In this document: piece after piece, positions 38,434 to 50,826 of the stretch
Position numbering within the stretch: position 1 is the first letter of the stretch
Layout: each line of letters starts with the position of its first letter
Assembly (NCBI RefSeq): GCF_023101765.2
Contig: NC_064220.1
Coordinates: 1 to 64,000 of the forward strand
Origin: Spodoptera frugiperda
Taxonomy: Eukaryota; Arthropoda; Insecta; Lepidoptera; Noctuidae
Length of the DNA stretch: 64,000 nt
Direction of reading: 5' to 3'
Notes under the pieces: model-generated
Database searches by the model: none
Told to the model about the DNA's origin: nothing
Seen by the model: only the letters and a program-made list of their open reading frames with translations
Program-made: the position numbers and the translations under genes

Positions 38434-38724
38434 ATTCCTTCACAATTATCGAATTGGATGTACTGTGTACGCAATTGAATTTAAATGCGAGTACTAGCGC
38501 AGACAGTACAATCGATGTTTGTGATCGATTTTAAAATTGTTATATCGGTTACGATTGATTGTGGACGTGAGTTTAGTACGATTAATCGGTATATCTTTAA
38601 AGTTGTTTTGTTGTGTGTATGTTTTACTAATGTTGAATCAGTAAGATTTTCCTCTGAGTCGAAAACAGTAACTTACAAAATTATTTTCATTTTTGGATCA
38701 CTATCATATAAAACCTTCATATAA

Positions 38725-38746
38725 AACACAACACAACACAACACAA
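38725..38746. repeat. ACACA pentanucleotide microsatellite
   Basis: About four units of (acaca). Confidence 0.8.
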
Positions 38747-39339
38747 TAACTTTGAATAATTTCGTAAATTCCTTTGTGTTCTAAAATCAGGACACAACTA
38801 ATAAGCTAAGGAAAATTCTTACTTTAAACAGCTATAATTATAGCTACCTGAATTTGCGTGCTCCCTAACAAAGGAAACCTCCGGAACGGTAACAAAGAAT
38901 CGAATAAATTTCACTTGATTGACAAAACAATTACTTAAATTAAACACAGCGTTCACGCAAGCCCGCATTGAATATAAATTCGTTACATAGATATAATTAC
39001 TTCGCCAATCTTCTAAAACCAAAACTAATTCGAATTTGATATCCGACCGACCTTCAAGAATTTTGATGAAAATTTCTATAACGCAGATCTTATTGCTTTG
39101 TTCTTCGTATTATTATTTATTAATGACAGACCATTCGGTCTGGATACTAGAAAATATAAAGACATTATCCCGGCGCCAAACCGTAGACAACAAAGAACAC
39201 AAAGGGATCGAAGATTCTTTATGTAATATTCAACCTTAGGATTAATAAATATATGAATGAAAATAACATCATAACAGAATCCTTAAACGATGACTCGAGA
39301 ATGTTCGGCAAACATTTATTTACTTTATTCAGGGAGAAA
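38747..39339. other. AT-rich DNA, no gene seen
   Basis: Only short frames on both strands. Confidence 0.5.
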
Positions 39340-39560
39340 TCGAATTCGAATCCCCGTTGCATCGCCGGTATGTAAACAGGGAACCGCAACGATCGATATG
39401 GCGGGGTAAACACGGCGGTTGCCATGGCGACGCGCCGGGAGTTTCGTCACTTCCGCCCCGCAGGCCTCCCTTACCCCTTGAGCCGCCATGCCCCCCGTTG
39501 GGGCCGCTGTCCGCGACAGGCTTTGTGTCGTACCACAGGGACGATATAGCAAGTTAAATT
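39340..39560. promoter_or_regulatory. GC/CpG-rich island with X-box and ETS motifs
   Basis: This is the most GC-rich stretch in the window. A perfect RFX X-box, gttgccatggcgac (consensus RYYNYYATRRNRAC), lies at 39418-39431. An ETS core, cgtcacttccg (CGGAAGTGACG on the other strand), lies at 39445-39455. Two atggcgg/ccgccat motifs and a palindrome ctgtccgcgacag lie further along. Frames are open on both strands (minus 39325-39552 and plus 39357-39557), which GC richness alone can cause. X-box plus ETS is a combination of active promoters, including those of ciliary genes. No initiator or splice site ties it to a gene here. Confidence 0.35.
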
Positions 39561-40923
39561 GGTTCTGTCCTTGAATTAATGGTTATTCCGATGCAAGTCA
39601 GGACCTGCGCGAATAAAGAGATTTGACTATCAAAGCTTGGAGCAAAAATCTAATATGCAGTCGGGATTTGTGTTGTTTTTAGTTGGCAGACCATGTGCTA
39701 TTGGTTTTCTGTTATACGGACATTGAGATCCGTTGATAGTATCAGTCTACGATTTGTTGTGTGGCTAGTTCTAACAAACGTACAACTGAAAAATAGCACT
39801 TTGAAGAATGTTTTATGCAATATCGAGTATTCAATAATGTCTAGAAACATTTCTCCTTCCTTCAGTCAAACAAAAAGTACGGTAACAAAATTGTTCGTGT
39901 GTATTCTTCCTTTTGGGAAGAGTTGTTTTACTGCTACGTATTGTCTGTCGCGTCACTCAATGCGTCGGCGAATTTTAAATTGTTTATTATGAACTGACGA
40001 CCAATTATTTAAGCTGGGATAATTAGTCTTTTGTCATGGTATCGGCATTTGAACAAAATTGGCTGATGGGGACCGGAGCAAAGTTTATTCTGTGCAGATT
40101 TTTATGGACGAGACAAATGGCTTTTTGAGTAATTAAATGAGTAAAGCCAGCTGTACGCGGCGTGCTTTTACAAATGTCACATGAACAGGGGTTTTTTGGG
40201 AACCAGAGACTTTTTATGGCTAGTCAGAAACAGAGTAAAAGCAACATGGCGTTAATTATCGCATAAAACTGTGCTTGTACCTCTGTGGGGATGTGCAGAA
40301 GGGTAAATGTACAAGTATTTTCCGCTAGCTTCGTATCGTGTAGCCATGATCATATTTTTTTATTTTTTTACAATGTGCATTGCCGGTAGCATGGAAGAGG
40401 GCTTGTGTCTATTTAACCAGACTAATATGCGATAAACAACACTATAAGCAATCATATAAAGCCTCTATACTTTTAAGCATTTCTTCTTTTATTAGGAATA
40501 TATTCAGGCATATTACTTGTAACTTTTTTCGTAAGATAATAGCTACAAGTAAATCCTAATGAAAGTGGGTGGTAATGCCCCATAAGTTACGCCTGGCTAA
40601 GGGTTGGTGACCGCAAAACAGCCCTCATCCTCAGGTAACGTTGTGGCCTGTCTCCGACTTGATTTAATGTGGCATAGACGTAGATATATAGCGAAACATA
40701 AAGCTAGGTTTTTTCTTGAAAGACTTAAGAAATACTTTTATTTTTATTAATTTGTATATCCGCTCAATTATTGAAATGAATTTTATTTATTTTGGTCTAG
40801 TTATCTATTATATAATAGATAACTAAATATTATTTTGGTATAGAAATCTAGATCTAACAGGAGATCTTAGATTAAGATGGGTTTTTAATATTATCTACTC
40901 TCAGAAATTTTGACCTTTTATTT
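39561..40923. other. AT-rich DNA with a perfect 28-bp palindrome
   Basis: The palindrome is at 40798-40825, centred in tattatataata. It has no loop and could extrude as a cruciform. No gene seen. Confidence 0.5.
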
Positions 40924-41103
40924 TTAAGGTGAGGAAATCATCCAATGACTTCTCCCGCCCTGAGCAAGCGGAGTGTCAGACTCTTACTGCCAATAAACCA
41001 CCCCGTTCCTAATTCTGCTTTTCGAGTCCGAGAACATGGGCGGCGGCGATTGCTTACCATCAGGTGATCCGTCGGCTCGTTTACCGGCTTATACCATAAA
41101 AAA
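40924..41103 (-). repeat. SINE-like repeat, copy 3, joined to a retroelement tail
   Basis: From 40924 to about 41035 the minus strand carries the SINE (tgtcagactcttactg and accccgttcctaattctgct appear on the plus text). From 41036 to 41103 the plus strand carries ggcggcgattgcttaccatc, aggtgatccgtcggctcgtt and accataaaaaa. Two different repeats therefore abut in opposite orientation. Confidence 0.7.
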
Positions 41104-41794
41104 GTCTAATTTAAATAAGAATTGAGAAATGTCAGAATATTTTAAAATATCATGCTTTTAATAAAGGCGTATTAATTATAATATTAGTCTGATATTTACG
41201 AAATCTTAGTGTTATATCATAAAGGCTTCGCTGTTGAGGCTGGTCAAGTAACTAATTAATATTTAATGGATTAAGAAATAAATTATAATAATTGATAACT
41301 GGTAAATATCACAGTTTTATTTATCGTTGTATTTTGTTATTTATTATTATGATAACATTTTAATTTAGTCGATACGTCAAATAGTACTATTGTTATTATA
41401 GCGCCGACGTATTGAACAATTACTATGAAATAAGATTTATCTCGGAAAACATTCGCTAACCAACTTCTGGACTATAAATACAAGGTCCTAAGGAAAACTA
41501 CGTGAGGTGCAAGGAAATAACTTATTAGTAATAATAAGAATAAACGTACAGACTCAATTACTCATGTTTTAATAGAACTTTATGTAATAACTTCTACAAT
41601 TTTGGATAGCCCTGTAAGGTACGAGTTTTATATACGGTATTTCTGAATCAATAGTCTACGCGACCAAGTGAAGTAGGCATAGGTAGTAGACATATAAGAA
41701 TCGGATTCCGTACAATTTATCATACAAAGTACCTACAAGTTTCATAGTAGGCACCTCTTCATCTATAGTACTGTAGATTCAGCTCACAACGCAC
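41104..41794. other. AT-rich DNA, no gene seen
   Basis: No supported feature. Confidence 0.5.
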
Positions 41795-41830
41795 ACCGGT
41801 ACTTACCTGTAACAAAAATACAAACAAATT
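41795..41830 (-). other. Candidate recursive splice site (ratchet point) 2
   Basis: Minus strand reads ATTTTTGTTACAG^GTAAGT across 41807|41806, continuing ACCGG. A T-rich tract and ACAG acceptor abut a perfect donor, leaving a zero-length exon. It lies 12.3 kb after the donor of the exon at 54075 and 25.8 kb before ratchet 1. Segment lengths of this order are normal for Drosophila recursive introns. In vivo use is inference. Confidence 0.75.
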
Positions 41831-42544
41831 AACATACAAACAACAATATAAAAATGAAACCATCTACACATATTCTACGTAGTACAAGAAAATCTTTAAA
41901 TACGTATATCTGCTATAGTACATACAAAAGCACATTGAGGAAGACATATAGGCCAGTATCTACCAACAATACCGTTCACATTTATCGGATTTGAGCCAAG
42001 GAGAACAATAACCAATATCTTCGGATTAAACTGAGGCCCAATTTTCGGACCTCATAGGTATTGTAAAGAAAGAGGGAAACCTCCCGAGAAATCCATAATC
42101 ATAACAAAATAGAAGCCATGTTATTTTAGTTCAATACGAATGGGGCGAAATTCAAACAGAAATTGCCCAACCCCTTGAAAACAAAGCCGTCCGTTGGGAG
42201 TATGGGACCTTTATTTCTCTTGCAGGGGTCCGATAGACCCATCAGATAAGAGTGGGTTAAAAAGGTTTATAATTTCAAGTATAAAGTGCTTTTAAGATAA
42301 TAAAGTACTATGTGTATTGGACAGATTAGTCTAATGTGAGTAGGCATTATATAAACAGGAGAATTAATTTTAATGAGGCTAATTTTTGTGGGGGAAATTA
42401 AAGCTGTTGGATGTGTGGAGATCTGGAGATTTGGCGGGTGATTAGTGATTAGTATAGCCCCGGAATATAAAATATGTTTAAAACAGATTGTATCGCTGGA
42501 TAAATGATTGCAAGGATGATTTAACTGAAAGATATGGGATAAGC
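41831..42544. other. AT-rich DNA, no gene seen
   Basis: No supported feature. Confidence 0.5.
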
Positions 42545-42706
42545 TTTTTTTGAGGGAGGTAAATAATCATTCAATTACTTCTCCCGACTTCGGTGAGATG
42601 AGAGGGAGTGTCAGACTCTTACTAACTAAAAACCACACCATTCTTAAGCCTGCTTTGAGCCGGAGCCCCGGTCACCCGTTGTGTAGTCTGCCGCTCCAGA
42701 TGGGTT
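42545..42706 (-). repeat. SINE-like repeat, copy 4
   Basis: Plus text shows tttttttgagggaggtaaat, then acttctcccgacttcggtga, then tgtcagactcttactaacta, then gagccggagccccggtcacc, the reverse complement of the family. Confidence 0.75.
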
Positions 42707-43266
42707 AGGTTTTATATTTGTATATAACTATGTAATCTAAACATGAGTAACCAAACCTCACGATAAAAAAAAATATTCATACTTTATCCCATTGGGTTAG
42801 TGAAAGACCAAGTTAAGGAGTAAAATGTTAAGAAAACCACGCAATAATCTCACCAAACTTAATTTTCTACATAAAACATCTAACCTACTGAGCTTCTAAA
42901 AGAAAATCCCTTCAACAAGAACGGACCTACTAACCTATATTATATACAATTTACTTAACTTGTATTGTACCGAAACAATAAATTGTGGCATTCCAAGTGT
43001 ACAAGGGTAATGAAGACGAATCTCAAAGCATCTAAGAGATTGAATTCAATTATCACTAAGTGCGAACGCGTGAATTGGTTACATGGTTTGCTACAGCAAC
43101 AGCTCCGTAACGCTCGTGTGTATGTTGCAGTAACATGATACAGTAACTGTAATAGTGTTTTGCATAAAGGTTTGCGATTTAATGTGTGAGTTACTATTTA
43201 TATAGAATGTTATATAGGTATGTCTAATGTATTGTTTTCTTTATTAAACAAGTTAATTGAGATCAC

Positions 43267-43419
43267 TAGGGTCAGGATCAGTATGAGTTAGCTTTACGTT
43301 TAAAGTAATCGAAACGCGAGCGCGATCAACGCTCTGATAGGCCAGCTCTAATAAACCAACCAATCAGAGCGCTCTTGTTTCGTTTTCGTTAATCGTAAAG
43401 CAAACTCGTACTAAGGGTA
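43267..43419. mobile_element. Foldback MITE (ctcgtactaaggg family), copy A
   Basis: Arms run from about atgagttagctttacgttta to cgtaaagcaaactcgtacta and aggg. The interior is gcgctctgattggcc-like and caaccaatcagagcgc. The left tip is decayed (agggtcaggatcagtatgag) and the right tip is intact. Confidence 0.75.
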
Positions 43420-44079
43420 CTGGACACACGTGTCCTATTTATCACGTCTCTAAATACGTGTTAAAGAGCTTTTTCCTTAAACTAACAAATAACACGATCA
43501 CATTAAGCTACGACAAAAAATGAACATTCCATTTCAAACCGTATAACTATGTAATTAGGTCTGAAATGCTCATTTGTTTAAATTAAATAAATGGCCATAT
43601 ATAAAGGTCACAGTTACAATGAACAACGTAATGTATACCCTAATTATTAGTGAAAAACTGTACACAGTATATATGTGTAATTTAAATATAATTTCCCTAG
43701 AGCCTAGGGTTTAATTAAAACAGGCGGGTTGTATAAAAAATGTGTATAATTGTGTACAATCTAAGTCTAAACGAGTGTAATACATTAATTAGATGTATTG
43801 TACAATTATATATTGTTATTTGTTCGTTATACAGAACATTAAATATTTGTATAATATGTAGAAATTGAGTTTACTAAGCTTTGAAGTTAATTGAGAATTT
43901 GAACATTAGTATTTGTTTTCTTTGTTAAAGGGTATATCGTGACTGTTATTTCCCAAAGGGATAGGCAGAAGAGTAATCAAATTGTCTTTTATTTTTGTTG
44001 GTATTTTCTTAAATATTTGCTGTTTGGACTCTTTTATAAAGATGACTTTCTTTGGTTGTGTTTAACTATTTATTCAATA
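43420..44079. other. AT-rich DNA, no gene seen
   Basis: No supported feature. A plus-strand 89-codon opening at 43939 runs into the next repeat and is not credible. Confidence 0.45.
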
Positions 44080-44160
44080 ACATCAACAACCTGTAAGTCA
44101 CCACTGTTGACCAATGGCCTCTTCTCACACGAAGAAGATTTGAGCATTTATCATTATTGG
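44080..44160 (+). repeat. Lepidopteran interspersed repeat (ggcctcttctcac type), copy 1
   Basis: Contains aagtcaccactgttgaccaa, tggcctcttctcacac and gaagaagatttgagcattta. A fuller copy lies at 51743-51875. I recall this repeat as very common in Lepidoptera. Its class is uncertain. Confidence 0.6.
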
Positions 44161-45656
44161 CATAATTATTACTATGAAAAAAAAACAGACGGTCATTTTT
44201 TTAAATAAAATTATGAAACAATAAGTTGATAATACCACCTACTCGACATGATTTCCGGGCAAGGAGTGTCGCTACCATAATTACCTACCTACCTAATTTT
44301 ACAAAAGACCAACATTTCTAAGCGTATGAAAACGGAGGAAAATGTCGCATTCTCAACAAACCATGATTCAACGTCGCTAATCAAACAATTTCAAGACAAA
44401 CTCCAAGAACTGTCAACAGACGAGAATCCCCTTAATTCCCATACTGTCACGAAAATTGACTGAACGACGTAAATGCGTCAAAACTCCGTCAATACGAGAG
44501 GTCTGAGGACACGAGAGATTTCATGCAAATGTGCTCACACTGCGCGAATCTTAATTATGAATGATAATTAATTACATTAGCCGTTTAAATTCTGCCCTGT
44601 TAATTCATTATACACACACAGTTATATAAAACCAGTATATCTTGGTCCCGCTTTATATGATCTCTCCGCACAGCCAAAGGTCAGTTTATACTGGATATAT
44701 AGCTTGAAGTGAGATGTACGTGAGATAAATCCTGAACTATTGTGTTTAGTTTGACAGGGTTGCGTCACGCTGGAATTGCCTTAAATTATTCAGTTGGTAG
44801 TACCGTGTCGTTGTAATTACATGAGGTGACGTGGTAATACCCTGGCCTAGTGTAAAACTATGTCATTTTGTGACAATAAAGAGTTAGTTACTATGTTTGG
44901 TTGTTTGTTGTATAATGTTATATCATATGTATACTTTATACAATAGCTGTATAAAAAATATATATCACTAGTTAAGGACCTTTTTTGTAGTATAAATATT
45001 ATTTTTAGGATCACAGTAGCTTGCCGACCTGTTTTTTTTTTTATAAATCCACAGAAGCATTTCGAATGTTGACACTTGAAAAGAAGCAACGTTAGTGTGT
45101 CTGTTCAATTTCAAAGCAAAAAAAGCACTCTTGCGCAAACTACAAAGCGTGTACGGTTTGAAGTGAATATCTACTTGAGACAAGTGGATCCAAGTAAAGT
45201 CTCAAGTTTAGTTTTTATCAAAACAACGTATAGAAATATGGCTTTAAAAATACTTTCTTCATCCAAAAAATCTATTTTGTTGTGCCGCCTCCTGAATAAC
45301 TAATCCTTTTTATACATTATTGCGATAATTTCACGCTACAGCGAATTTTTGTTAGTTTTTTATTTATTAAAAATTCGTGTTTATTATAATTATTAGAGGG
45401 GGCGAGATTTCATAGTTTATTTGCTTATTCTTAAGTCAATAGTGGCTTATATTTTAATATCATAAAATAGTTATGAGTTGTATATAAATAAAGACTGATG
45501 AAGCCAAACTAAAAAAAGAATCTCGCCGTCTTTCTAATACAACATTTTTGCGCCCGACATACCTACCTGTATTAGCAAATCTTGTATTGTGCGCTGTCTA
45601 CGAAAACATGTACAAGAAACTAAATTACGTTACGTTAGCAACGCATATTTATTTGA
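44161..45656. other. AT-rich DNA, no gene seen
   Basis: Short frames on both strands near 44850-45300 have no splice or promoter support. Confidence 0.45.
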
Positions 45657-45838
45657 TACTAGCTGTGCCCGCGGCTTCGGCTGAGTAGAATACCAACTAT
45701 AAGTACTTTTTTTTCTGAAATAAAATACTCCTTAGTACATTAGCTACGAACCAATCATAAAAATCCCATCAAAATCGGTCCAGCCATTTAAGAGATTAAC
45801 CGGAACAAACAAACAAACAGACAGACAAACATTGTGAA
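45657..45838 (+). repeat. Non-LTR-tail-like repeat
   Basis: Order: tactagctgtgcccgcggct tcggctg, acgaaccaatcataaaaatc, atcaaaatcggtccagccat, then a caaacaaacaaacagacaga tail. This is the classic layout of abundant lepidopteran 3'-tail repeats. Confidence 0.7.
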
Positions 45839-48513
45839 TTGAGTGTATCTATCATAATTATGTATACCTATACATATGCATGTAGTAAAAAGCGGCTATT
45901 TCAGTATTACAAACAGACACTCTAATTTTGTTGATTAGTCTAGATGTTGAATTGTTAATGATCTTGAATTGTGAAAGAAACACATTAGAGAGCAAGAAAT
46001 AAACTCATCAAACACACAATATCTTTTGTAACAAAGTCTTTTAAATGTATATTCATTTCCGTGCAACAATTTCTGCAAGAATAAGCATTTTAATTCGGTA
46101 AATTTAATTAAAATTGCATTTCAAGTTGAACGTCATTGCCACCAACCGAAGCGTTGCATTGCCGCGGTTTTCTATGATACGTCCGCTGCGACCGCATCCG
46201 TGTCCGAAAAGAGCATTAAACATTAAATCCGTACGTATTTCAAACCGTTAAATTCAATTCGTATTCGCGAAATCACCCTGTGTGTATAAACCCTGATATT
46301 TTTCTCGGAATGAAAAGTTTCGGACAGGATTTGCGATCCAGTTATCCCTATTCGTTGAACTCTGTGGATCAAAAGTGACGTTCCTTTTGCAGATTTTTCC
46401 TTAAAATAAGTAAATATTTTCCGGAGTCAACTTTGAGGTCGGTTTTAGAAGGATGATTTTCGTGTTCGAAGCTTAAACTGAGATGTTATCAAGCTGCACA
46501 TTGTTCCTTTTGAAATATCACCTCTATTTCTCCCGAAGTCAAACAGAACATTGGGAAATACGTAATACTAAACGTAGTTTGACTAAGACAATTCGCAATA
46601 AGAATCACTAGAATTGTTCAGAGATCCTCACATTACAAGAAGACAAAAGGGGTTTCGGGTTCCACGCTCTTTCGAGTGCTAAAACATCGGAGGGAACGAT
46701 ATCTGAAACTTGAGGACTATTGTCTGCACAATAAACTTTATCTCAGAATTAAAATGTATTCTGAAATCGATTCATTAACAACATTAATGATAGTTTTATT
46801 TGTTCAAAGTCTAGACGATTCTTCGACGGGAGAAAATGTTGAAGCCTTTGAGTTTTATGTCGGAGATAAAAGGTTTATTTTGGCATATTTCTGAGAATTG
46901 AGTCTGTAGTTGATTGAAATCTGGTGAATAATGAAGTTTTAGATCAAAGGTCGCAACTGAGTCTACATGTAGGCATATATATTTTATTAATTTACTTGAC
47001 ATGCGTGTCTGTGACAGCGATTGAAGTAATTACGCTGATTACTCTACAATATACACGTATGTAGGTGGAGGTTGGAATATGGCTGTGTCAGACATTTTGC
47101 TCAATAATATTCAGGTTACCGATAAAAAACGTGATCAATTTTTAAAAATGCGTACATTAACAATTTACCTTTTTCCTTACCTAAGTATATTTAGGCGAAA
47201 ATTGTATAAAAAACAAGAACAGTAAGTGGAGAATTTCAAAGTTAGAAATGGAAAACTAACCCGTTTACACGAGCCACGCAACCACTCAAATAACAAGCGA
47301 ACCTACTACACCTTATCAAATTATTTTCTATATAAACAAACGATTTAAACAACTAACTTTTATGTAAATGTTAGAAGGGAACGTTATTAAATTTATTTCT
47401 ACTAAAGTTTGTTATTGTTTAGCCAACGCTTTCTCACCTTTGGAATCAACATGTTACCTGTCAAATTTATTTGTACCTACAGACTAATGGAGTCTAGGTC
47501 TGGGTTGTTGATATAAAGGTCTGGGGAACATTCCAGGATTGGGATGTTGGTTAGCAAGATATTTGTCACCCAGTGTATGATTAACAGTTTCTTAATAGGA
47601 TTGCATGAGGTTGTTGAAAGTATTGATAGTAACTGAACTAAAGAAGAAACCATAATGGTTGAAGGATATGTGACAAAAGCCAAAACATTTATTTGACTTA
47701 ATACATTTTTGAAACGTTATCATACAATTGTCTGTCAAAGCTTAATAAAGAATCCCTTACATAAGAAATAAATTACTTCAGTTATTCTACGCAACGTTTT
47801 TGACCATTCCCAGCAGTTATTGAGAAAACGAGAACGCTTAGGTAAATAAACTAACGAAACGATGAAAATTCAAAACGTTGGAATTGAAAATCAGCAATGG
47901 GTGGGTAGACGAATATTTTTCAAAGGGACTGGGAGAGGGAATAGAAAAAACATGCCAGATTCAGTTGCATTTCGTCGCAAAATTGTTGCATAGAAGTCTG
48001 GTACTGCAGCCAGCACGATGGCTTAGCTCTCGTCTGTATTTGAATAACTCTCGGCTACCCAAAAACGGGTAAATATTGCATTTTTGACATACGAAATCGG
48101 GACTATATGGAAGATGAAACGTCGGCTTGCAGTGTAGTTTATAAATTGAAAGACCGATTTCTATTTGTTGAACGGAGATTGGTTTTATTTATATTGTTGT
48201 AGACGTATTATGACTATCTTCGTGTACAATCCACTTTTCACCAATACTGTGGTAATGGAAGACTGGAAACAAAATATTGTTTTGAACCACACAAAATATG
48301 TGTTGTGCTTCTGAGAAGGCTTTGGTAAAGCTTAAGGTCCTATGAGCCCAATTAGCGTGGTAGTTGTCACAACTCAACTGACCAACGGTTTAACATTTTG
48401 TTTTGTTTTTAATTATATCTTTATTAAGTTCTCCACCGACACTCGGTCCGTGCCCTTGTCATACATTTTTTCAGTTTGACATTTTATAAGTAGGTACTTA
48501 TTCTAATTAGCAT
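45839..48513. other. AT-rich DNA with one GC-richer patch, no gene seen
   Basis: The patch at 46130-46350 is GC-richer and open in more than one frame, but it has no splice boundaries that I can support. A near-ratchet string at 47457 has GTAACA instead of GTAAGT. Confidence 0.45.
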
Positions 48514-48791
48514 TTTTTTAACCTTTAGTCAGAAGGAGAACATATCAAAGAGAAAGTGTCAGAATCTTACTGACTAATCTAAACCCTATTCTGTACCCTT
48601 ACTACGAGTTTGTTTTACGTTGAACGTAAACGAAACGAGAGCGCGTTCGGCGCTCTGATTGGCCGGCGCAAATGAACCCACCAATCCGAGCGCCGAACAC
48701 GTTCTCGTTTCGTAAACGTAAAACAAACTCGTACTAAGGGTGCTGTTCTTACTCCTGCTTCGAGCGGGAGCCCCGGTAAACTGCTAGGTCG
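48514..48791 (-). repeat. SINE-like repeat, copy 5, split by a MITE
   Basis: The two halves are 48514-48594 (plus text gtgtcagaatcttactgact) and 48743-48791 (tcttactcctgcttcgagcg ggagccccgg). Removing 48595-48746 restores the continuous family order, so the SINE is older than the MITE. Confidence 0.8.
48595..48742. mobile_element. Foldback MITE (ctcgtactaaggg family), copy B, inserted in a SINE
   Basis: 148 bp with tips acccttactacgag and ctcgtactaagggtg. The arms extend through gtttgttttacgttgaacgt and cgtaaacgtaaaacaaactc. The interior is gcgttcggcgctctgattgg and caatccgagcgccgaacac. A 4-bp ctgt repeat flanks it at 48591-48594 and 48743-48746. This is the best-preserved copy and the empty site can be read from the SINE family. 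Confidence 0.85.
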
Positions 48792-49321
48792 TTTACAATA
48801 CCAAGTACCTCCGACATCATATTAACTAGTCACTCTCAAAACAGCGATTCCAACTACCTACCTACTAGTGACTAGACACATTCACAGACAAAATCGACCT
48901 TCAAGAACAAAGACCCGGTTTACTGATCTATATAACTTTGCATATGTCGCAATATATAATAAAGTAAGTATATAACAAATTACATTAGAAACACGCGGCA
49001 AAAACCTTGAGTCTGCAATGTGAGTGCATTTTTATCATGCTAGCTTTAATTAGAAATGAGATTGTAATTAATTTGTTTGTTTGTGCAGTCCTTGTCGTTG
49101 TTGATATAATTTCAATGCTATTTTTGATAAAAAGTAGTTTAACTTCTTGTATGCCAGTGTATGGCATATTATGGGTTAAGTATGGATTACTTATCCTAGG
49201 GTAACCAACATCAAATTTAAATTACGGTGTGTTAAAAAAATAGCAATCATATTGTTTCTTTTGTAACTAACCGGCTAATCCATATTTAAAATAGATAAAT
49301 AAACTTATTGTTTAGATATCA
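48792..49321. other. AT-rich DNA, no gene seen
   Basis: Overlapping short frames on both strands near 48985-49204 have no supporting signals. Confidence 0.45.
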
Positions 49322-49470
49322 CACTAATTTTATAAATGTGAAAGTTTGTTTGTTTGTTGGATGTTTGTCCGAGAATCACGCTGTAACTACTGAATTTGAT
49401 GAAATTTCGTATACAGACACGATATAAGCTGACTTGGAGCAGACGTAGCCGCTGGCAGAAGCTAGTAATT
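49322..49470 (+). repeat. Interspersed repeat ('gaagc-tagt' family), copy 4
   Basis: Nearly full layout: ttttataaatgtgaaagttt, gttggatgtttgtccgagaa tcacgc, gatgaaatttcgtatacaga, ataagctgacttgg, then a deletion, then agccgctggcagaagctagt. Confidence 0.75.
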
Positions 49471-50014
49471 TAAACTTTCATGACGAATAGTCGTACTAGA
49501 AGTAAAACATGCAGTACCTAGGTAATGTTCTATTATAAAAGTTGGTACCTAGTCATGTATAATGAAATTCGCATTAGACATTACATTTGCCTGAAAACAA
49601 AAGCATGACCTAACAACTTGAACTTCCACACTTACACAACAACGAAACGAATTATAAGCACCAATTAAATTCAAATTAAAATGAAACTTATTTATATTAC
49701 ACATTGAACTCAATTTTAAATAAAAGCTGTTGTGTAAATAGGTTTTAGTTTATGACGATAGACAAGTGATCTACGGTTGTGATGTGACCGGAGGGGACAG
49801 GTGAAAGGCATTTGGAGTATTAATAAAGTATGAATAGAGATATAGAGCGCTTGCTTTCGTATAATACCTATATATTTTATGACTATGGTATAAACGTCGA
49901 TGATACAGACATGGATTTGTTTTTGACGCTGTTTTAGACAAAGAACTGGAGTTTTTAAGAATTGAAAAAAATATAACAGTAGATAATATTGGATTTTTGA
50001 CCGTCAATTACGTT

Positions 50015-50135
50015 GAAACTACAAAACAGATTTTGATGAAATTTTATATACAGATAGGAATGAGCTGACTTGGGTGGTACGCTTATACGATTATCCCACG
50101 GGAATGCGGGCGAAGCCGCTGACAGAAAACAAGTG
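50015..50135 (+). repeat. Interspersed repeat ('gaagc-tagt' family), copy 5
   Basis: Contains ttttgatgaaattttatata, cagataggaatgagctgact tgggtgg, ttatcccacgggaatgcggg and cgaagccgctgacag. The left end is missing. Confidence 0.7.
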
Positions 50136-50644
50136 AAGTATGTGTACCTATCTGAACTTTGGTATCATCGCGTCATTAAGAAATAATTTATTCCTGCAAT
50201 ATTTCTATGTAGTAAACATTTGCAAATTATCACACAATGTAGTTCTTTGGGTATGTCAAAATAATATTATGATAGTCCACACGTGACAGACACGCGTGCC
50301 AGTGTTACCACTTTATCTAAGTGTTGTCATATCATATTCGTACGTGCTGTTTGTAATCGATTCACAAAGTTGCCATAACAAAGCAAAAATAGGTGTAACA
50401 ATCAATTAATGACAAACTTGTTAGTAACAGTTTAAATTTTTCAGAATGACATGAAATATTCAGTCACGTTTTGTATGACAAATATTTTTTTTCGTGGAAA
50501 TTTTTCTTGGGTCATCACACTTTGACAATTGTAGTTTATTATGGTGAAATTCGTTATTTTATTTGTATATAATAATTATCTAATACGTATATCGATCGCT
50601 TGACTAAATTAACGTATATTTTTGAGAGACTTAATTATGTAAAA

Positions 50645-50826
50645 CTAGCAAACCCGGCGAACTCCAATTCGTTACCAATGACTTTCCCTGTTTTTGAATT
50701 TTCTTTGCTATAAACCTCACGAATCCCGAGACCGAGATGCAAAACCGTGTAAATCGGTTCGTGCGTTCTGGAGTTATAGCGTCAGGAAGAAAAACCCGAC
50801 TTATTTGTATATTATAGATTATATTA
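50645..50826 (+). repeat. Non-LTR-tail-like repeat
   Basis: Begins actagcaaacccggcgaact, then cctcacgaatcccgagacc, gcaaaaccgtgtaaatcggt tcgtgcg, tctggagttatagcgtcagg, and ends ttatattatagat. I recall this as a common lepidopteran repeat. A 79-codon opening across it is a by-product. Confidence 0.65.

Noticed and set aside
39325..39557. 75- and 66-codon openings on both strands of the GC-rich island
   Set aside because: Openness on both strands is explained by GC content. No splice sites frame either convincingly.
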